Positions 42,979-51,012 of a DNA stretch of 64,000 bases are shown in pieces. The stretch is from positions 262,859-326,858 of the forward strand of contig CAXXHF010000001.1 of the NCBI GenBank assembly GCA_963669405.2. Direction: 5' to 3'. Source of the DNA: Aureisphaera sp963669405. GTDB taxonomy: Bacteria; Bacteroidota; Bacteroidia; Flavobacteriales; Flavobacteriaceae. The translations under genes were made by a program, and so were the position numbers. The notes below the pieces were generated by a model, which worked only from the letters and a program-made list of their open reading frames with translations, had not been told where the DNA came from and ran no database searches. How positions within the stretch are numbered: position 1 is the first letter of the stretch; the number at the start of each line of letters is the position of its first letter.

Positions 42979-44123
42979 GAATTTACAAATTCCTTTAGCA
43001 CGTTAACTACATAATCAATTTCTTCTTTGTTATTGAAACTGGAGAATGAGAATCGTAATGAAGGCTTTTGTCTGTCTTCTTCTGAAAGAATCTCGTTAAG
43101 AACGTGAGATCCACCAGTACTTCCACTTTGACAAGCACTACCCTGAGAACACGCAATACCTTTTAAATCTAGTTGAAATAAAAGCATCATCCCTTTTTCT
43201 GGAGAAATAGGAAGGCAAACATTTATAAGAGTATAGGTGCTTTTTTTATTGTCATCGCAAGCCCCATTAAAGGATACCCCTTCAATTTCGTTGCTTAGCT
43301 TAGATTTAAAATAGTTTTTTAGATCTGTGATGTATGCTTTTTCAGCTGTAAGGTTTTGGTACGAAATCTTTAAAGCTTCTGCCATTCCAGCAATAGCATA
43401 AACTGCTTCTGTACCAGCGCGCAGGCCTCTTTCCTGAGCACCTCCATAAATCAAAGACTTAAGGCCCGTGTTTTTTCTAATAAAGGCAAAACCAGCACCT
43501 TTTGGCCCGTGGAACTTATGCGCAGCTACTGCTGCAAAATCAATAGGTATATCGGCAAAATCCAACTCAAAATGACCAACACTCTGTACAGTATCACTAT
43601 GGAAAAGGGCGTCGTATTCCTTGCAAAGTTCTGCAGTACGCTTTATATCCAAGATATTACCAACTTCATTATTTACATGCATTAAGCTAACAAGCGTCTT
43701 TTGAGATGTATCTTTCAATAAAGATTCAAGGTCTGCATAATCCACATGACCACAATTGTCCAATTTAACATAACAGACTTCGACTCCGTATTTGTTTTCC
43801 AGTTCTTCTATAGTATGTATCACGGCGTGATGCTCTACTTTACTGGAAATAATGCGTGTTACACCTAAATCCCGAACACAGCTATTCAAAATTAAATTAT
43901 CTGCTTCTGTACCTCCAGAAGTAAAAATAATTTCACCTGCGCTAACGTTAAGATGCTTGGCTATATCTTTTCTACAACTTTCAAGTAATGATTTAGCTGA
44001 TCTACCATAAGAATGTGTAGATGAGGGGTTTCCGTATTCAATTTTTAATGCTTCTGTCATACAATAAATTACTTCATTACGAAGTTTTGTTGTGGCAGCG
44101 CTATCAAAATAAACTTTCTTCAT
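42975..44123 (-). CDS. Cysteine desulfurase (IscS/NifS-type aminotransferase)
   Basis: 382 residues from the ATG at 44123 (MKKVYFDSAATTKLRNEVI), where the family begins; the frame is open 14 codons upstream. PLP lysine K203 is in AAHKFHGPKGAGF, the cofactor-stacking His at about 99 is in KVEHHAV, and the catalytic Cys is C331 in GSACQSGS. It removes sulfur from cysteine for Fe-S clusters or thiolation. No iscU or suf genes are adjacent, so it is a stand-alone copy. Confidence 0.92.
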   Translation of the reverse strand: MKKVYFDSAATTKLRNEVIYCMTEALKIEYGNPSSTHSYGRSAKSLLESCRKDIAKHLNVSAGEIIFTSGGTEADNLILNSCVRDLGVTRIISSKVEHHAVIHTIEELENKYGVEVCYVKLDNCGHVDYADLESLLKDTSQKTLVSLMHVNNEVGNILDIKRTAELCKEYDALFHSDTVQSVGHFELDFADIPIDFAAVAAHKFHGPKGAGFAFIRKNTGLKSLIYGGAQERGLRAGTEAVYAIAGMAEALKISYQNLTAEKAYITDLKNYFKSKLSNEIEGVSFNGACDDNKKSTYTLINVCLPISPEKGMMLLFQLDLKGIACSQGSACQSGSTGGSHVLNEILSEEDRQKPSLRFSFSSFNNKEEIDYVVNVLKEFVNS

Positions 44124-44226
44124 ACTAGGGATCGAATCGAGTTTTATGTCATTGAATTTCGGCAAAAATACGTATTAAAATATTTATCCGTTAGTATGAA
44201 TTCAAAAGAATGTGTTTCTTTGTGCT

Positions 44227-45135
44227 ATGTCATATTTTATGGAGCGAATAAAACTATTTTTCTGGGCTATTTTATCAACCATTTTCATTTGGAGTTGCAA
44301 CGATGGTGACATCATTGTCACTTCATTCGATTTTGACGATAGCACATTGCAAAACTGCGGAGAAGCTGGTGGATACGTTTTCTTTAAGATCAACACGGGA
44401 AATACCGAGACCATTTCACTGCGTCTGGGTACCAGTGATCAATTATTTGTTGAATCTGGAACCAGAACTTTCAATTTAGATGCTACCAATAACTTTGTGA
44501 ACTACCGGATTTTCAATGGTGATGTAAGCAGTTCCTATTTCTGTAACGAAGTACCTCCTTCTACTCCGGGGATTTCAATAGAGTACTTTGGGAATTCTGG
44601 AACGGCAGTGCTTACAACAGTTACTGGATTGGATGATGACGATTCTATTCCTTTTGTAGATTCAGAAGACCCCGATACCGAAGGGACTGGAGATAAAGAT
44701 GAAGATGGGATTCCAAATTTCTATGACGACGACGACGATGGAGACAATGTCCCTACAGTCTCAGAGATAGGTGGCGATCCAGATAACCCACGTGATACAG
44801 ATGGTGATGGCAAGTATGATTATCTAGACGACGATGATGACGGGGATGGTGTATTAACTAGATATGAAGCCAATGGAACCCTAGACCCTCTTAGTTATAG
44901 CACGGATACTTCTGGAACCCCCAATTACTTAAATGCTGCAATATCTGAATCCGTACCTATTGATGAATTCAGGGAACATTCCTACAATTTCAGCAGTGAC
45001 ATAACCCTACTACTGCAAAACCTTACTCTAATTAATGGTGATGAACAAATCATAGAAGAAACGTTTGATATGGGTAATATTGATGAAATATTAACAGGAA
45101 CCGTAACTGTTACTCCAAACTTCCCAAGTAATTAG
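44227..45135 (+). CDS. Lipoprotein with acidic calcium-binding (TSP3-like) repeats
   Basis: 302 residues from the ATG at 44227, or 298 from the ATG at 44239 (MERIKLFFWAILSTIFIWSC), which gives a lipobox ending at Cys20. Residues 25-130 form a beta-sandwich-like region. Residues about 145-220 are rich in Asp with motifs DEDGIPNFYDDDDDGDNVP and DTDGDGKYDYLDDDDDGDGV, the DxDxDG pattern of thrombospondin type 3 calcium-binding repeats. The last 70 residues have no clear family. Surface or periplasmic lipid-anchored, calcium binding likely. No FKBP domain is present, unlike some relatives. Confidence 0.8.
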   Translation: MSYFMERIKLFFWAILSTIFIWSCNDGDIIVTSFDFDDSTLQNCGEAGGYVFFKINTGNTETISLRLGTSDQLFVESGTRTFNLDATNNFVNYRIFNGDVSSSYFCNEVPPSTPGISIEYFGNSGTAVLTTVTGLDDDDSIPFVDSEDPDTEGTGDKDEDGIPNFYDDDDDGDNVPTVSEIGGDPDNPRDTDGDGKYDYLDDDDDGDGVLTRYEANGTLDPLSYSTDTSGTPNYLNAAISESVPIDEFREHSYNFSSDITLLLQNLTLINGDEQIIEETFDMGNIDEILTGTVTVTPNFPSN

Positions 45136-45683
45136 CCTTTCTTATTCTGAAAAATATAGACTTCTACTGCCCCTCTGCCGTATTTTTGGAAATCGGCATC
45201 ATAATACTTGATGTTTTCGTAACGCCTGAAGAGGTATTCCAATTCTGCACGTAGCACTCCTTCTCCAACACCATGAATAAAGACCATTTTCTGTATGCGT
45301 TTAGCAATCGCAAAATCCAGTTGTCTTTTGGCTGTATCCAACTGTTTTGAAAGCATGTCGTAATTGGACATTCCTTTATAAGACTTCACCAGTTGGTGTA
45401 TATGAAGGTCAACTTCAAATGTAGGAAGGCTTCTTTCTTTAGGTTTTGTACGTTTCTGTTGTGGTTTTTTAGATCCTTCTTTTTCCGAAATAATGTTGGA
45501 AATTTTATCGATATCAATATTTTCATCAATTGCCGTATTTCCCTTATTTACAACTATTTCCGATTTTGGAAAATCCATCTCAAAGCCATCTTCTGTGGTG
45601 ATAGTTACTACTTCCCCACTAATCTTGGCTACAACCCCTGTAATAGTGTCATCCAGTACAAAAATCTTATCTCCAATTCTCAT
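45132..45683 (-). CDS. Smr-domain protein, MutS2-C-terminal-like
   Basis: 183 residues. Residues 1-55 resemble the KOW-like/DUF2027 N-terminal domain (IGDKIFVLDDTITGVVAKISGEVVTI). The C-terminal Smr domain (about 90-180) has VDLHIHQLV (DxHxH) and FIHGVGEGVLRAELEYLF (HGxG...), with the glycine loop intact. Smr domains are associated with DNA or RNA endonuclease activity in MutS2 and related proteins, but the stand-alone type has no confirmed role. The stop overlaps that of the calcium-repeat lipoprotein by 4 nt (convergent). Confidence 0.85.
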   Translation of the reverse strand: MRIGDKIFVLDDTITGVVAKISGEVVTITTEDGFEMDFPKSEIVVNKGNTAIDENIDIDKISNIISEKEGSKKPQQKRTKPKERSLPTFEVDLHIHQLVKSYKGMSNYDMLSKQLDTAKRQLDFAIAKRIQKMVFIHGVGEGVLRAELEYLFRRYENIKYYDADFQKYGRGAVEVYIFQNKKG

Positions 45684-45866
45684 AAGTCAAAGTTCGTTTA
45701 TTGTATTGATACTTTATCTAAAATAAGCTGTTTTTTATCGAAAATTGAAATTGTCCAAAACGGAATTTTCGTACAATATTGTGTCTTTTTAAAAAAAAAC
45801 TCTATTTTTACCGTAATTGTGGTGATAGTCACCCCCCTAACTATCTCATTTTTAAACATAAAAAGT

Positions 45867-47870
45867 ATGAAAAACCTACTACTTTCACTAGCTATGCTAT
45901 TATGTATATCCAGTGCCTATGCACAGTTATACGTTTCTCCCAATGCAGCTTCTTCAACAGATTCTTACATCTTTGTGAGTGATCAAATTTTATATGTAGA
46001 AGAAGACGTTAATCTTGTTCGAAATACAAATGACCCAACTACTGTTTCCAGTATTTATTTGAGAGATGAAGCTCAAATGATACAAGGATCCACTGGTTCT
46101 TCAAATTCTGGTACCGGATGGTTATCTGTGTATCAGGAAAGTAATTCTGATGCCTACGATTATAACTATTGGGCTTCTCCTGTAGGCGGATCACCTTCAG
46201 GAACTTCTGGTAACCGTAATTTTGGGATGATTCGCTTGGCAGACAGCTTATCTGTAACTAATTCAGAATATGCATATTACACCTACGAACATAATGGGTA
46301 TTCTACTCCAAATTTAACTATTTCTCTTTCGTGGTTTGACCACTGGGATCCAACTACACAACGTTGGGTTTGGAATGGCTTAGGCGGAAGTGTTGCTCCT
46401 GGGTATGGTTTTACCATGAAAGGAACCAATGTTACTACTGCAGCCGATGGTACTACAGTAGATCAAGATGCCAACAACCAGAGATATGAATTCAGAGGAA
46501 GACCCTATAATGGTGACATTACTGTTCCTGTTCAGACCAGTGCAGTTCCTTTCACCGATGGCACTGCCTATTATTTTACCTTGTCAGGTAATCCGTATGC
46601 ATCTGCATTGGATTTAAAGGATGTTTTCTATGATTCTGATAATACGGAAATAGCAGAGTTTCATTATTGGGATGAAGATCGCACAGTAAACTCTCATTAT
46701 TATATTGATAATAAAGGAGGCTATGGTACTTGGGTACCTGGTCCTGTAGGTGATGATGCCAATCCTGGAATCTATACACGCCCAACTTTTATGAATTATG
46801 ACAATGCTGGTAACCCAACAACTTCTACGGGAGTTCAAGGAGCTATCGTACAAAGACGTTTTGCTCCTATAGGACAAGGGTTCATGATAGCAGCAGATCC
46901 GCTTACCCCTGGAGATGGTTCAATTACCATTAAAAACTCTCATAGACAGTATGTAAAAGAAGGTGCTGCAAACTACTCTGAGCATAAGATCATGGAAAAT
47001 GATGGCAAGAATGGAGCTAACAGTTTTACTTCTTCATCTGAAGATGATTCATCTTCAGATGATGGAGGGCCAACCGGAACTCAAGATTCAGATGATTTAC
47101 CTACACCAATAGATTATTCAAATTACACACCTCAGATGCGTCTTCATACCGTTTTTGGAGATGATACTCACTTTAGAGATATGGTATTGGCATTTCACGA
47201 TACAGCAACCGATGGATTTGATAGAGGTATGGATGGTCGCCACCCAATGGATGGATCTATAGCTGAAGCATTTATGCCCATACAAGTAACTGTAGATGGA
47301 GATAGCCAAACCAGACCATTGGTTATTCAAACGGTTGCGTTTACTCATTTAACACAAATGATACCTATTTCGTTTACGCTAGAAGAGCAAATGAATGTAT
47401 TGCTAAAAGTTACTGAAGAAATCAATCTTCCATTTAAGAGAGCATATCTCTTTGATATTGAAGAAAATACTTACGAAAAGATTACAGATGGTGAAGATTC
47501 ATCTCGAATTTTACCCGCTGGTTTATACAAGGATCGTTTTTATATCACCTTTGCTGCACCAAAGCCTGGTGAAGATACTATGGTAGACAATGCTTTCGTT
47601 GAAGCTCAGAACAGACTGTTGGAAAATGTAGATTTTGTTCAGAACAACCCTATTGCTGAATTGCAAGTAAATAACCCAGAGGGCTACGATGTTAAAGAAC
47701 TTTCCATTTTTGATATGAGTGGAAAATTAGTATTAACTAAGCAAAACCTTGGAACTCAAAGCTCACTTCGCTTTCCAACTGGTAATTTTTCAGATGGAGT
47801 TTATTTAGTGAGATTGACAACTGTAGACAACTTAAAAGTTGATTACAAAATAAGCGTTATCAATAAATAA
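45867..47870 (+). CDS. Secreted T9SS cargo protein with C-terminal sorting domain
   Basis: 667 residues from the ATG at 45867, which starts a signal peptide ending SAYAQ. The same frame stays open to 45393 but that part is non-coding in character. The mature chain has a low-complexity acid-rich segment (SEDDSSSDDGGPTG near 395), glycine/asparagine-rich beta-structured regions, and a C-terminal type IX sorting domain (YDVKELSIFDMSGKLVLTK, FSDGVYLVRLTT). It should be exported across the outer membrane. The main body is not a recognised domain. It is followed by DUF2752 and CCC-motif genes on the same strand with 20- and 11-nt gaps, suggesting one operon. Confidence 0.85.
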   Translation: MKNLLLSLAMLLCISSAYAQLYVSPNAASSTDSYIFVSDQILYVEEDVNLVRNTNDPTTVSSIYLRDEAQMIQGSTGSSNSGTGWLSVYQESNSDAYDYNYWASPVGGSPSGTSGNRNFGMIRLADSLSVTNSEYAYYTYEHNGYSTPNLTISLSWFDHWDPTTQRWVWNGLGGSVAPGYGFTMKGTNVTTAADGTTVDQDANNQRYEFRGRPYNGDITVPVQTSAVPFTDGTAYYFTLSGNPYASALDLKDVFYDSDNTEIAEFHYWDEDRTVNSHYYIDNKGGYGTWVPGPVGDDANPGIYTRPTFMNYDNAGNPTTSTGVQGAIVQRRFAPIGQGFMIAADPLTPGDGSITIKNSHRQYVKEGAANYSEHKIMENDGKNGANSFTSSSEDDSSSDDGGPTGTQDSDDLPTPIDYSNYTPQMRLHTVFGDDTHFRDMVLAFHDTATDGFDRGMDGRHPMDGSIAEAFMPIQVTVDGDSQTRPLVIQTVAFTHLTQMIPISFTLEEQMNVLLKVTEEINLPFKRAYLFDIEENTYEKITDGEDSSRILPAGLYKDRFYITFAAPKPGEDTMVDNAFVEAQNRLLENVDFVQNNPIAELQVNNPEGYDVKELSIFDMSGKLVLTKQNLGTQSSLRFPTGNFSDGVYLVRLTTVDNLKVDYKISVINK

Positions 47871-47890
47871 TGAATCAATACTGTTAGGAC

Positions 47891-48172
47891 ATGGAAGAAT
47901 ACATGTTACCTTGTCTTAACAAAAAAATTTTCGGTATAGACTGTTTAGGCTGTGGCATGCAACGTGCTGCAGCCTTACTTTTTAAGGGAGAATTTGTAGC
48001 TGCCTTTAAAATGTATCCAGCTATTTATACTCTACTCATATTGGCTATTTTTCTGATATTCAATTTTTTCTTTAAATTTAGATATGCCGAAAAGATAAAA
48101 GCTGGGCTTATTATCCTGAATATTATTATCATAGTAACTAACTTTATAATCAAGCTAAATACAAATCATTAA
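47891..48172 (+). CDS. DUF2752 membrane protein
   Basis: 93 residues. The DUF2752 signature is at the start (CLNKKIFGIDCLGCGMQRA), followed by two hydrophobic helices (YTLLILAIFLIFNFFF, LIILNIIIIVTNFII). The function of the family is unknown, although its conserved Cys pair suggests metal or redox chemistry. The gene lies between the T9SS cargo gene and the CCC-motif gene, 11 nt before the latter. Confidence 0.87.
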   Translation: MEEYMLPCLNKKIFGIDCLGCGMQRAAALLFKGEFVAAFKMYPAIYTLLILAIFLIFNFFFKFRYAEKIKAGLIILNIIIIVTNFIIKLNTNH

Positions 48173-48183
48173 AACTAACTAAC

Positions 48184-48504
48184 ATGGAAAAACAAAAATT
48201 AAATACTACCATCATATATATATTATCCGTTTTAGGATTTTTATGTTGTTGTGTCGGCGGTTTGGGTATTATCCCAGCTGCCATTGCATTTTTTATGGCA
48301 AATGGTAAAGTAAAAGAATGGAAAGAAAATCCAGACAATTATGAAAACGGAAGTGCCATGAATACAGCCAAAACAATAGCACTGGTTGTTTTAATTATTA
48401 ATGTTCTATATCTATGCTATAGTATATTTGCTATCATTTCTATGGGTGGCTGGGATGCATACATGGAGAACTCTAGACAAATGATGGAGCAATGGGGTGG
48501 TTAA
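48184..48504 (+). CDS. CCC-motif membrane protein
   Basis: 106 residues with two membrane helices: about 10-38 containing the LCCCVGGLGIIPAAIAFFMA motif, and about 60-90 (TIALVVLIINVLYLCYSIFAII). The three adjacent cysteines at the first helix give the family its common name. The CD225-like two-helix layout is similar to other small Bacteroidota proteins. Function unknown. It follows DUF2752 by 11 nt and ends in a strong terminator. Confidence 0.87.
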   Translation: MEKQKLNTTIIYILSVLGFLCCCVGGLGIIPAAIAFFMANGKVKEWKENPDNYENGSAMNTAKTIALVVLIINVLYLCYSIFAIISMGGWDAYMENSRQMMEQWGG

Positions 48505-48530
48505 ACCACGATCTCTAACATTATAACAAT

Positions 48531-48557
48531 AAAAAGCGGCCTAAATGGCCGCTTTTC
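48531..48557 (+). terminator. Intrinsic terminator
   Basis: Stem AAAAGCGGCC / GGCCGCTTTT with loop TAAAT followed by CTTTTC; 26 nt after the CCC-motif gene and 26 nt before the rocD stop on the other strand, so it may act on both. Confidence 0.88.
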
Positions 48558-48582
48558 TTTTCTTATATCATAATCTAACAGA

Positions 48583-49824
48583 TTATTCGAACTCCTGAAG
48601 CGTCTTTATAATAATAGAAACACAATCCAACAACTGTTCTTCATTCATTACCAATGGAGGTGCAAACCGAATGATGTTGCCATGAGTTGGTTTAGCTAAT
48701 AGTCCATTGTCACGTAATCGTAAACAAATATTCCAAGCAGTATCGCTTTCTTCTGAATCGTTTATTACAATAGCATTGAGCAATCCTTTACCGCGAACCA
48801 GTTTACAAATAGTGCTATTTGTTATAAACTTATTCAATTCACTTCGAAATAGTTCACCTAGTCGACTTGCATTCTCTGCTAATTTCTCATCTTTAACCAC
48901 ATCTAAGGCAGCAATGGCCACTGCTGCGGCAATAGGATTTCCGCCAAAGGTTGATCCATGAGAACCTGGTGTAATAACATTCATAATAGGATCATTAGCC
49001 AATACCGCAGAAACGGGATATGCACCACCACTTAGGGCTTTTCCTAGAATTAATATATCTGGTTTTACTTCTTCATGATCTACAGCTAAGAGCTTACCTG
49101 TTCGGGCAATTCCAGTCTGTACTTCGTCTGCAATAAACAATACATTGTACTTTTCACACAAGGCCTTGGCGGCTTTCAAATAACCTTCTGCAGGCACATA
49201 TACACCCGCTTCACCTTGTATTGGTTCTACCAAGAATCCAGCAATGTTATTGTTGTTTTGTAGAGTTTGTTCCAACTCAGCTAGATCATCATAGGCTATC
49301 TTAATAAAGCCATTGGTATAAGGCCCAAAGTTTTTTCTAGCTACTGGATCGTTGCTAAAAGAAATAATGGTTGTGGTTCTTCCGTGAAAATTATTCTCAC
49401 AAACAACAATTTGTGCTTCATTTTCAGAAATTCCTTTCTTCTCATAGGCCCAACGTCTACAAATCTTTAGTGCTGTCTCTACTGCTTCTGCCCCTGTATT
49501 CATAGGTAGTAACTTGTCAAAATTGAAGTACTCCGAAGCATATTTTTCATATTTCCCAAGCATATCATTGTAAAATGCACGAGAGGTCAGTGTGAGGTTA
49601 TTTGCTTGCTGCGTCATAGCTCCCACAATTTTTGGATGGCAATGCCCTTGATTTACTGCAGAGTATGCGGATAAGAAATCATAATATTTTTTCCCATCAA
49701 CATCCCATACGTATACACCCTCACCTCTACTCAATACCACAGGAAGTGGATGGTAATTGTGGGCTCCATACTTGTTTTCTAAATCAATTGCTTTTTGCGA
49801 TGAAGTTTGTTCTAAAACTGCCAT
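48583..49824 (-). CDS. rocD: Ornithine aminotransferase
   Basis: 413 residues from the ATG at 49824 (MAVLEQTSSQKAIDLENKYG), the usual family start. It is a class III PLP aminotransferase with the ornithine-specific pattern: GVYVWDVDGKKYYDFLSAYSAVNQGHCHPKI, MNTGAEAVETALK, NNFHGRTTTIISFS, IADEVQTGIARTG and the PLP lysine in ILGKALSGGAYPVSA. It converts ornithine and 2-oxoglutarate to glutamate semialdehyde and glutamate, linking arginine and proline metabolism. Single-gene unit. Confidence 0.93.
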   Translation of the reverse strand: MAVLEQTSSQKAIDLENKYGAHNYHPLPVVLSRGEGVYVWDVDGKKYYDFLSAYSAVNQGHCHPKIVGAMTQQANNLTLTSRAFYNDMLGKYEKYASEYFNFDKLLPMNTGAEAVETALKICRRWAYEKKGISENEAQIVVCENNFHGRTTTIISFSNDPVARKNFGPYTNGFIKIAYDDLAELEQTLQNNNNIAGFLVEPIQGEAGVYVPAEGYLKAAKALCEKYNVLFIADEVQTGIARTGKLLAVDHEEVKPDILILGKALSGGAYPVSAVLANDPIMNVITPGSHGSTFGGNPIAAAVAIAALDVVKDEKLAENASRLGELFRSELNKFITNSTICKLVRGKGLLNAIVINDSEESDTAWNICLRLRDNGLLAKPTHGNIIRFAPPLVMNEEQLLDCVSIIIKTLQEFE

Positions 49825-49957
49825 AACATAAATTTTAAATAATGAATAATAAAAAATTCCTGCTATACCTTTATTTTTCCGAGGCAACGGAAATTCAGCG
49901 GAGGAGAGAAATCATCCTTGGGCGCAAATTAATAAATATTCACTATTCCCTAAAATA

Positions 49958-50344
49958 CTAATCAGAGATTTTTGTTGACAAAGATGAAACTTGTAACTCC
50001 AATCGCTTCAACTCCCTTAAAAGAGCATTTTTGTCCATTTGCATCCATGCAAATAGTTTTAGCATACTAACCATCATTAAGCTTATAAAACCTGCCGCTG
50101 TCCATGTAATAATCTCCTTGGTTTCCTCAGCATTAAAAAACTGCACGATACAATACACAAAGAAGCCAAGGCTAATCAACATAATAATGTTCATGATAAT
50201 GATAAGCCAGCTATTCTTTGTCTTAAAAAGGTCTCCCATCATTTCAAAAACATTTTGTTCTTCCAATTCATCATAGAATTTAGATTCTTCCAATGTTAAA
50301 GTTTCTTTGATCAGTCGATCTATTTCTTCCATATTATTTTTCAT
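49958..50344 (-). CDS. Small two-helix membrane protein paired with ECF sigma factor (DUF6768-like)
   Basis: 128 residues. Two transmembrane helices at about 46-66 (LIIIMNIIMLISLGFFVYCIVQ) and 78-97 (ITWTAAGFISLMMVSMLKLF). The N-terminal segment EIDRLIKETLTLEESKFYDELEEQNVFEMMG and the C-terminal coiled helix (LLRELKRLELQVSSLSTKI) match the short proteins labelled DUF6768 that follow ECF sigma factors in Flavobacteriaceae, as far as I recall. It overlaps the sigma gene by 11 nt. An anti-sigma or membrane-anchoring role is inferred from pairing. Confidence 0.75.
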   Translation of the reverse strand: MKNNMEEIDRLIKETLTLEESKFYDELEEQNVFEMMGDLFKTKNSWLIIIMNIIMLISLGFFVYCIVQFFNAEETKEIITWTAAGFISLMMVSMLKLFAWMQMDKNALLRELKRLELQVSSLSTKISD

Positions 50345-50894
50345 AATTTCTATTTTTTAATATTGTTTTCAATTTTTCACGAGCAGTGAACAATCTCGAT
50401 TTAACAGTTCCAGGAGCTATCTCCAGTATATCGCTTATCTTTTGAATACTGAATTCTTCTAAATAGAATAAATTCAGGATGATTTGTTGATTCTGTGGAA
50501 GTTCCTTTATTGCCTTGCGCAAACTCATTATAGGGTCATCAGTATCATCAATACCAATGCTATGAGTAGTTTCACCAAGTGTATCATATTGAGTTTTTAA
50601 ATGATCTCGTTCCTTTTTACTTTTTCGAAGTCCGTCAATAGCAACTCTGGTCGTAATGGTAAGTGCCCAACTTCCAAAACTATTGGGGTCCTTTAAAGAT
50701 TTCAGATTTTTTAGGATCACTCCCCAACTATCTTGGGCAACGTCTTTGGCTAAATCCATATCCTTTGTGTACCAAAAGGCTTGCTTACAAAGCTTTTTAT
50801 GCCATCGTTTCACCAAAAGGGAAATTGCCTTTTTATTTCCATTCTGGCCTTGCATTACCAGAAGTCCATCAAATATTTTATGAGGGTTGGTCAT
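50334..50894 (-). CDS. RNA polymerase ECF sigma factor
   Basis: 186 residues. Region 2 is at about 18-95 (LLVKRWHKKLCKQAFWYTKDM, DVAQDSWGVILKNLKSL, FGSWALTITTRVAIDGLRK) and region 4 at 125-180 (ELPQNQQIILNLFYLEEFSIQKISDILE, PGTVKSRLFTAREKLK). It overlaps the following membrane protein gene by 11 nt, so the two are coupled. Its regulon is unknown. It is only distantly related to the ECF factor at 2341, which has a different partner. Confidence 0.9.
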   Translation of the reverse strand: MTNPHKIFDGLLVMQGQNGNKKAISLLVKRWHKKLCKQAFWYTKDMDLAKDVAQDSWGVILKNLKSLKDPNSFGSWALTITTRVAIDGLRKSKKERDHLKTQYDTLGETTHSIGIDDTDDPIMSLRKAIKELPQNQQIILNLFYLEEFSIQKISDILEIAPGTVKSRLFTAREKLKTILKNRNYEK

Positions 50895-50999
50895 GTTGTC
50901 TTCTATACTCTAGACGAAAAGAAAATGAAAAGGTTCATTTTTTTTAAATGAATACTTAAGATAAGGTGAATATTTAAAGTTTATGTTTGTGGCTATTCT

Positions 51000-51007
51000 T
51001 ATTTTTG
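51000..51007 (+). promoter_or_regulatory. Predicted -7 box upstream of rlmD
   Basis: TATTTTTG matches TAnnTTTG exactly and ends 5 nt before the ATG at 51013. A second exact match, TATGTTTG, lies at 50982-50989 and would leave a short leader. The latter is the better candidate by spacing to the start. Confidence 0.35.
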
Positions 51008-51012
51008 CGAAT

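Noticed and set aside
45393..45866. 158-codon N-terminal extension of the T9SS cargo gene
   Set aside because: The segment overlaps the Smr gene on the other strand and is rich in unusual residues, and the ATG at 45867 begins a perfect signal peptide.
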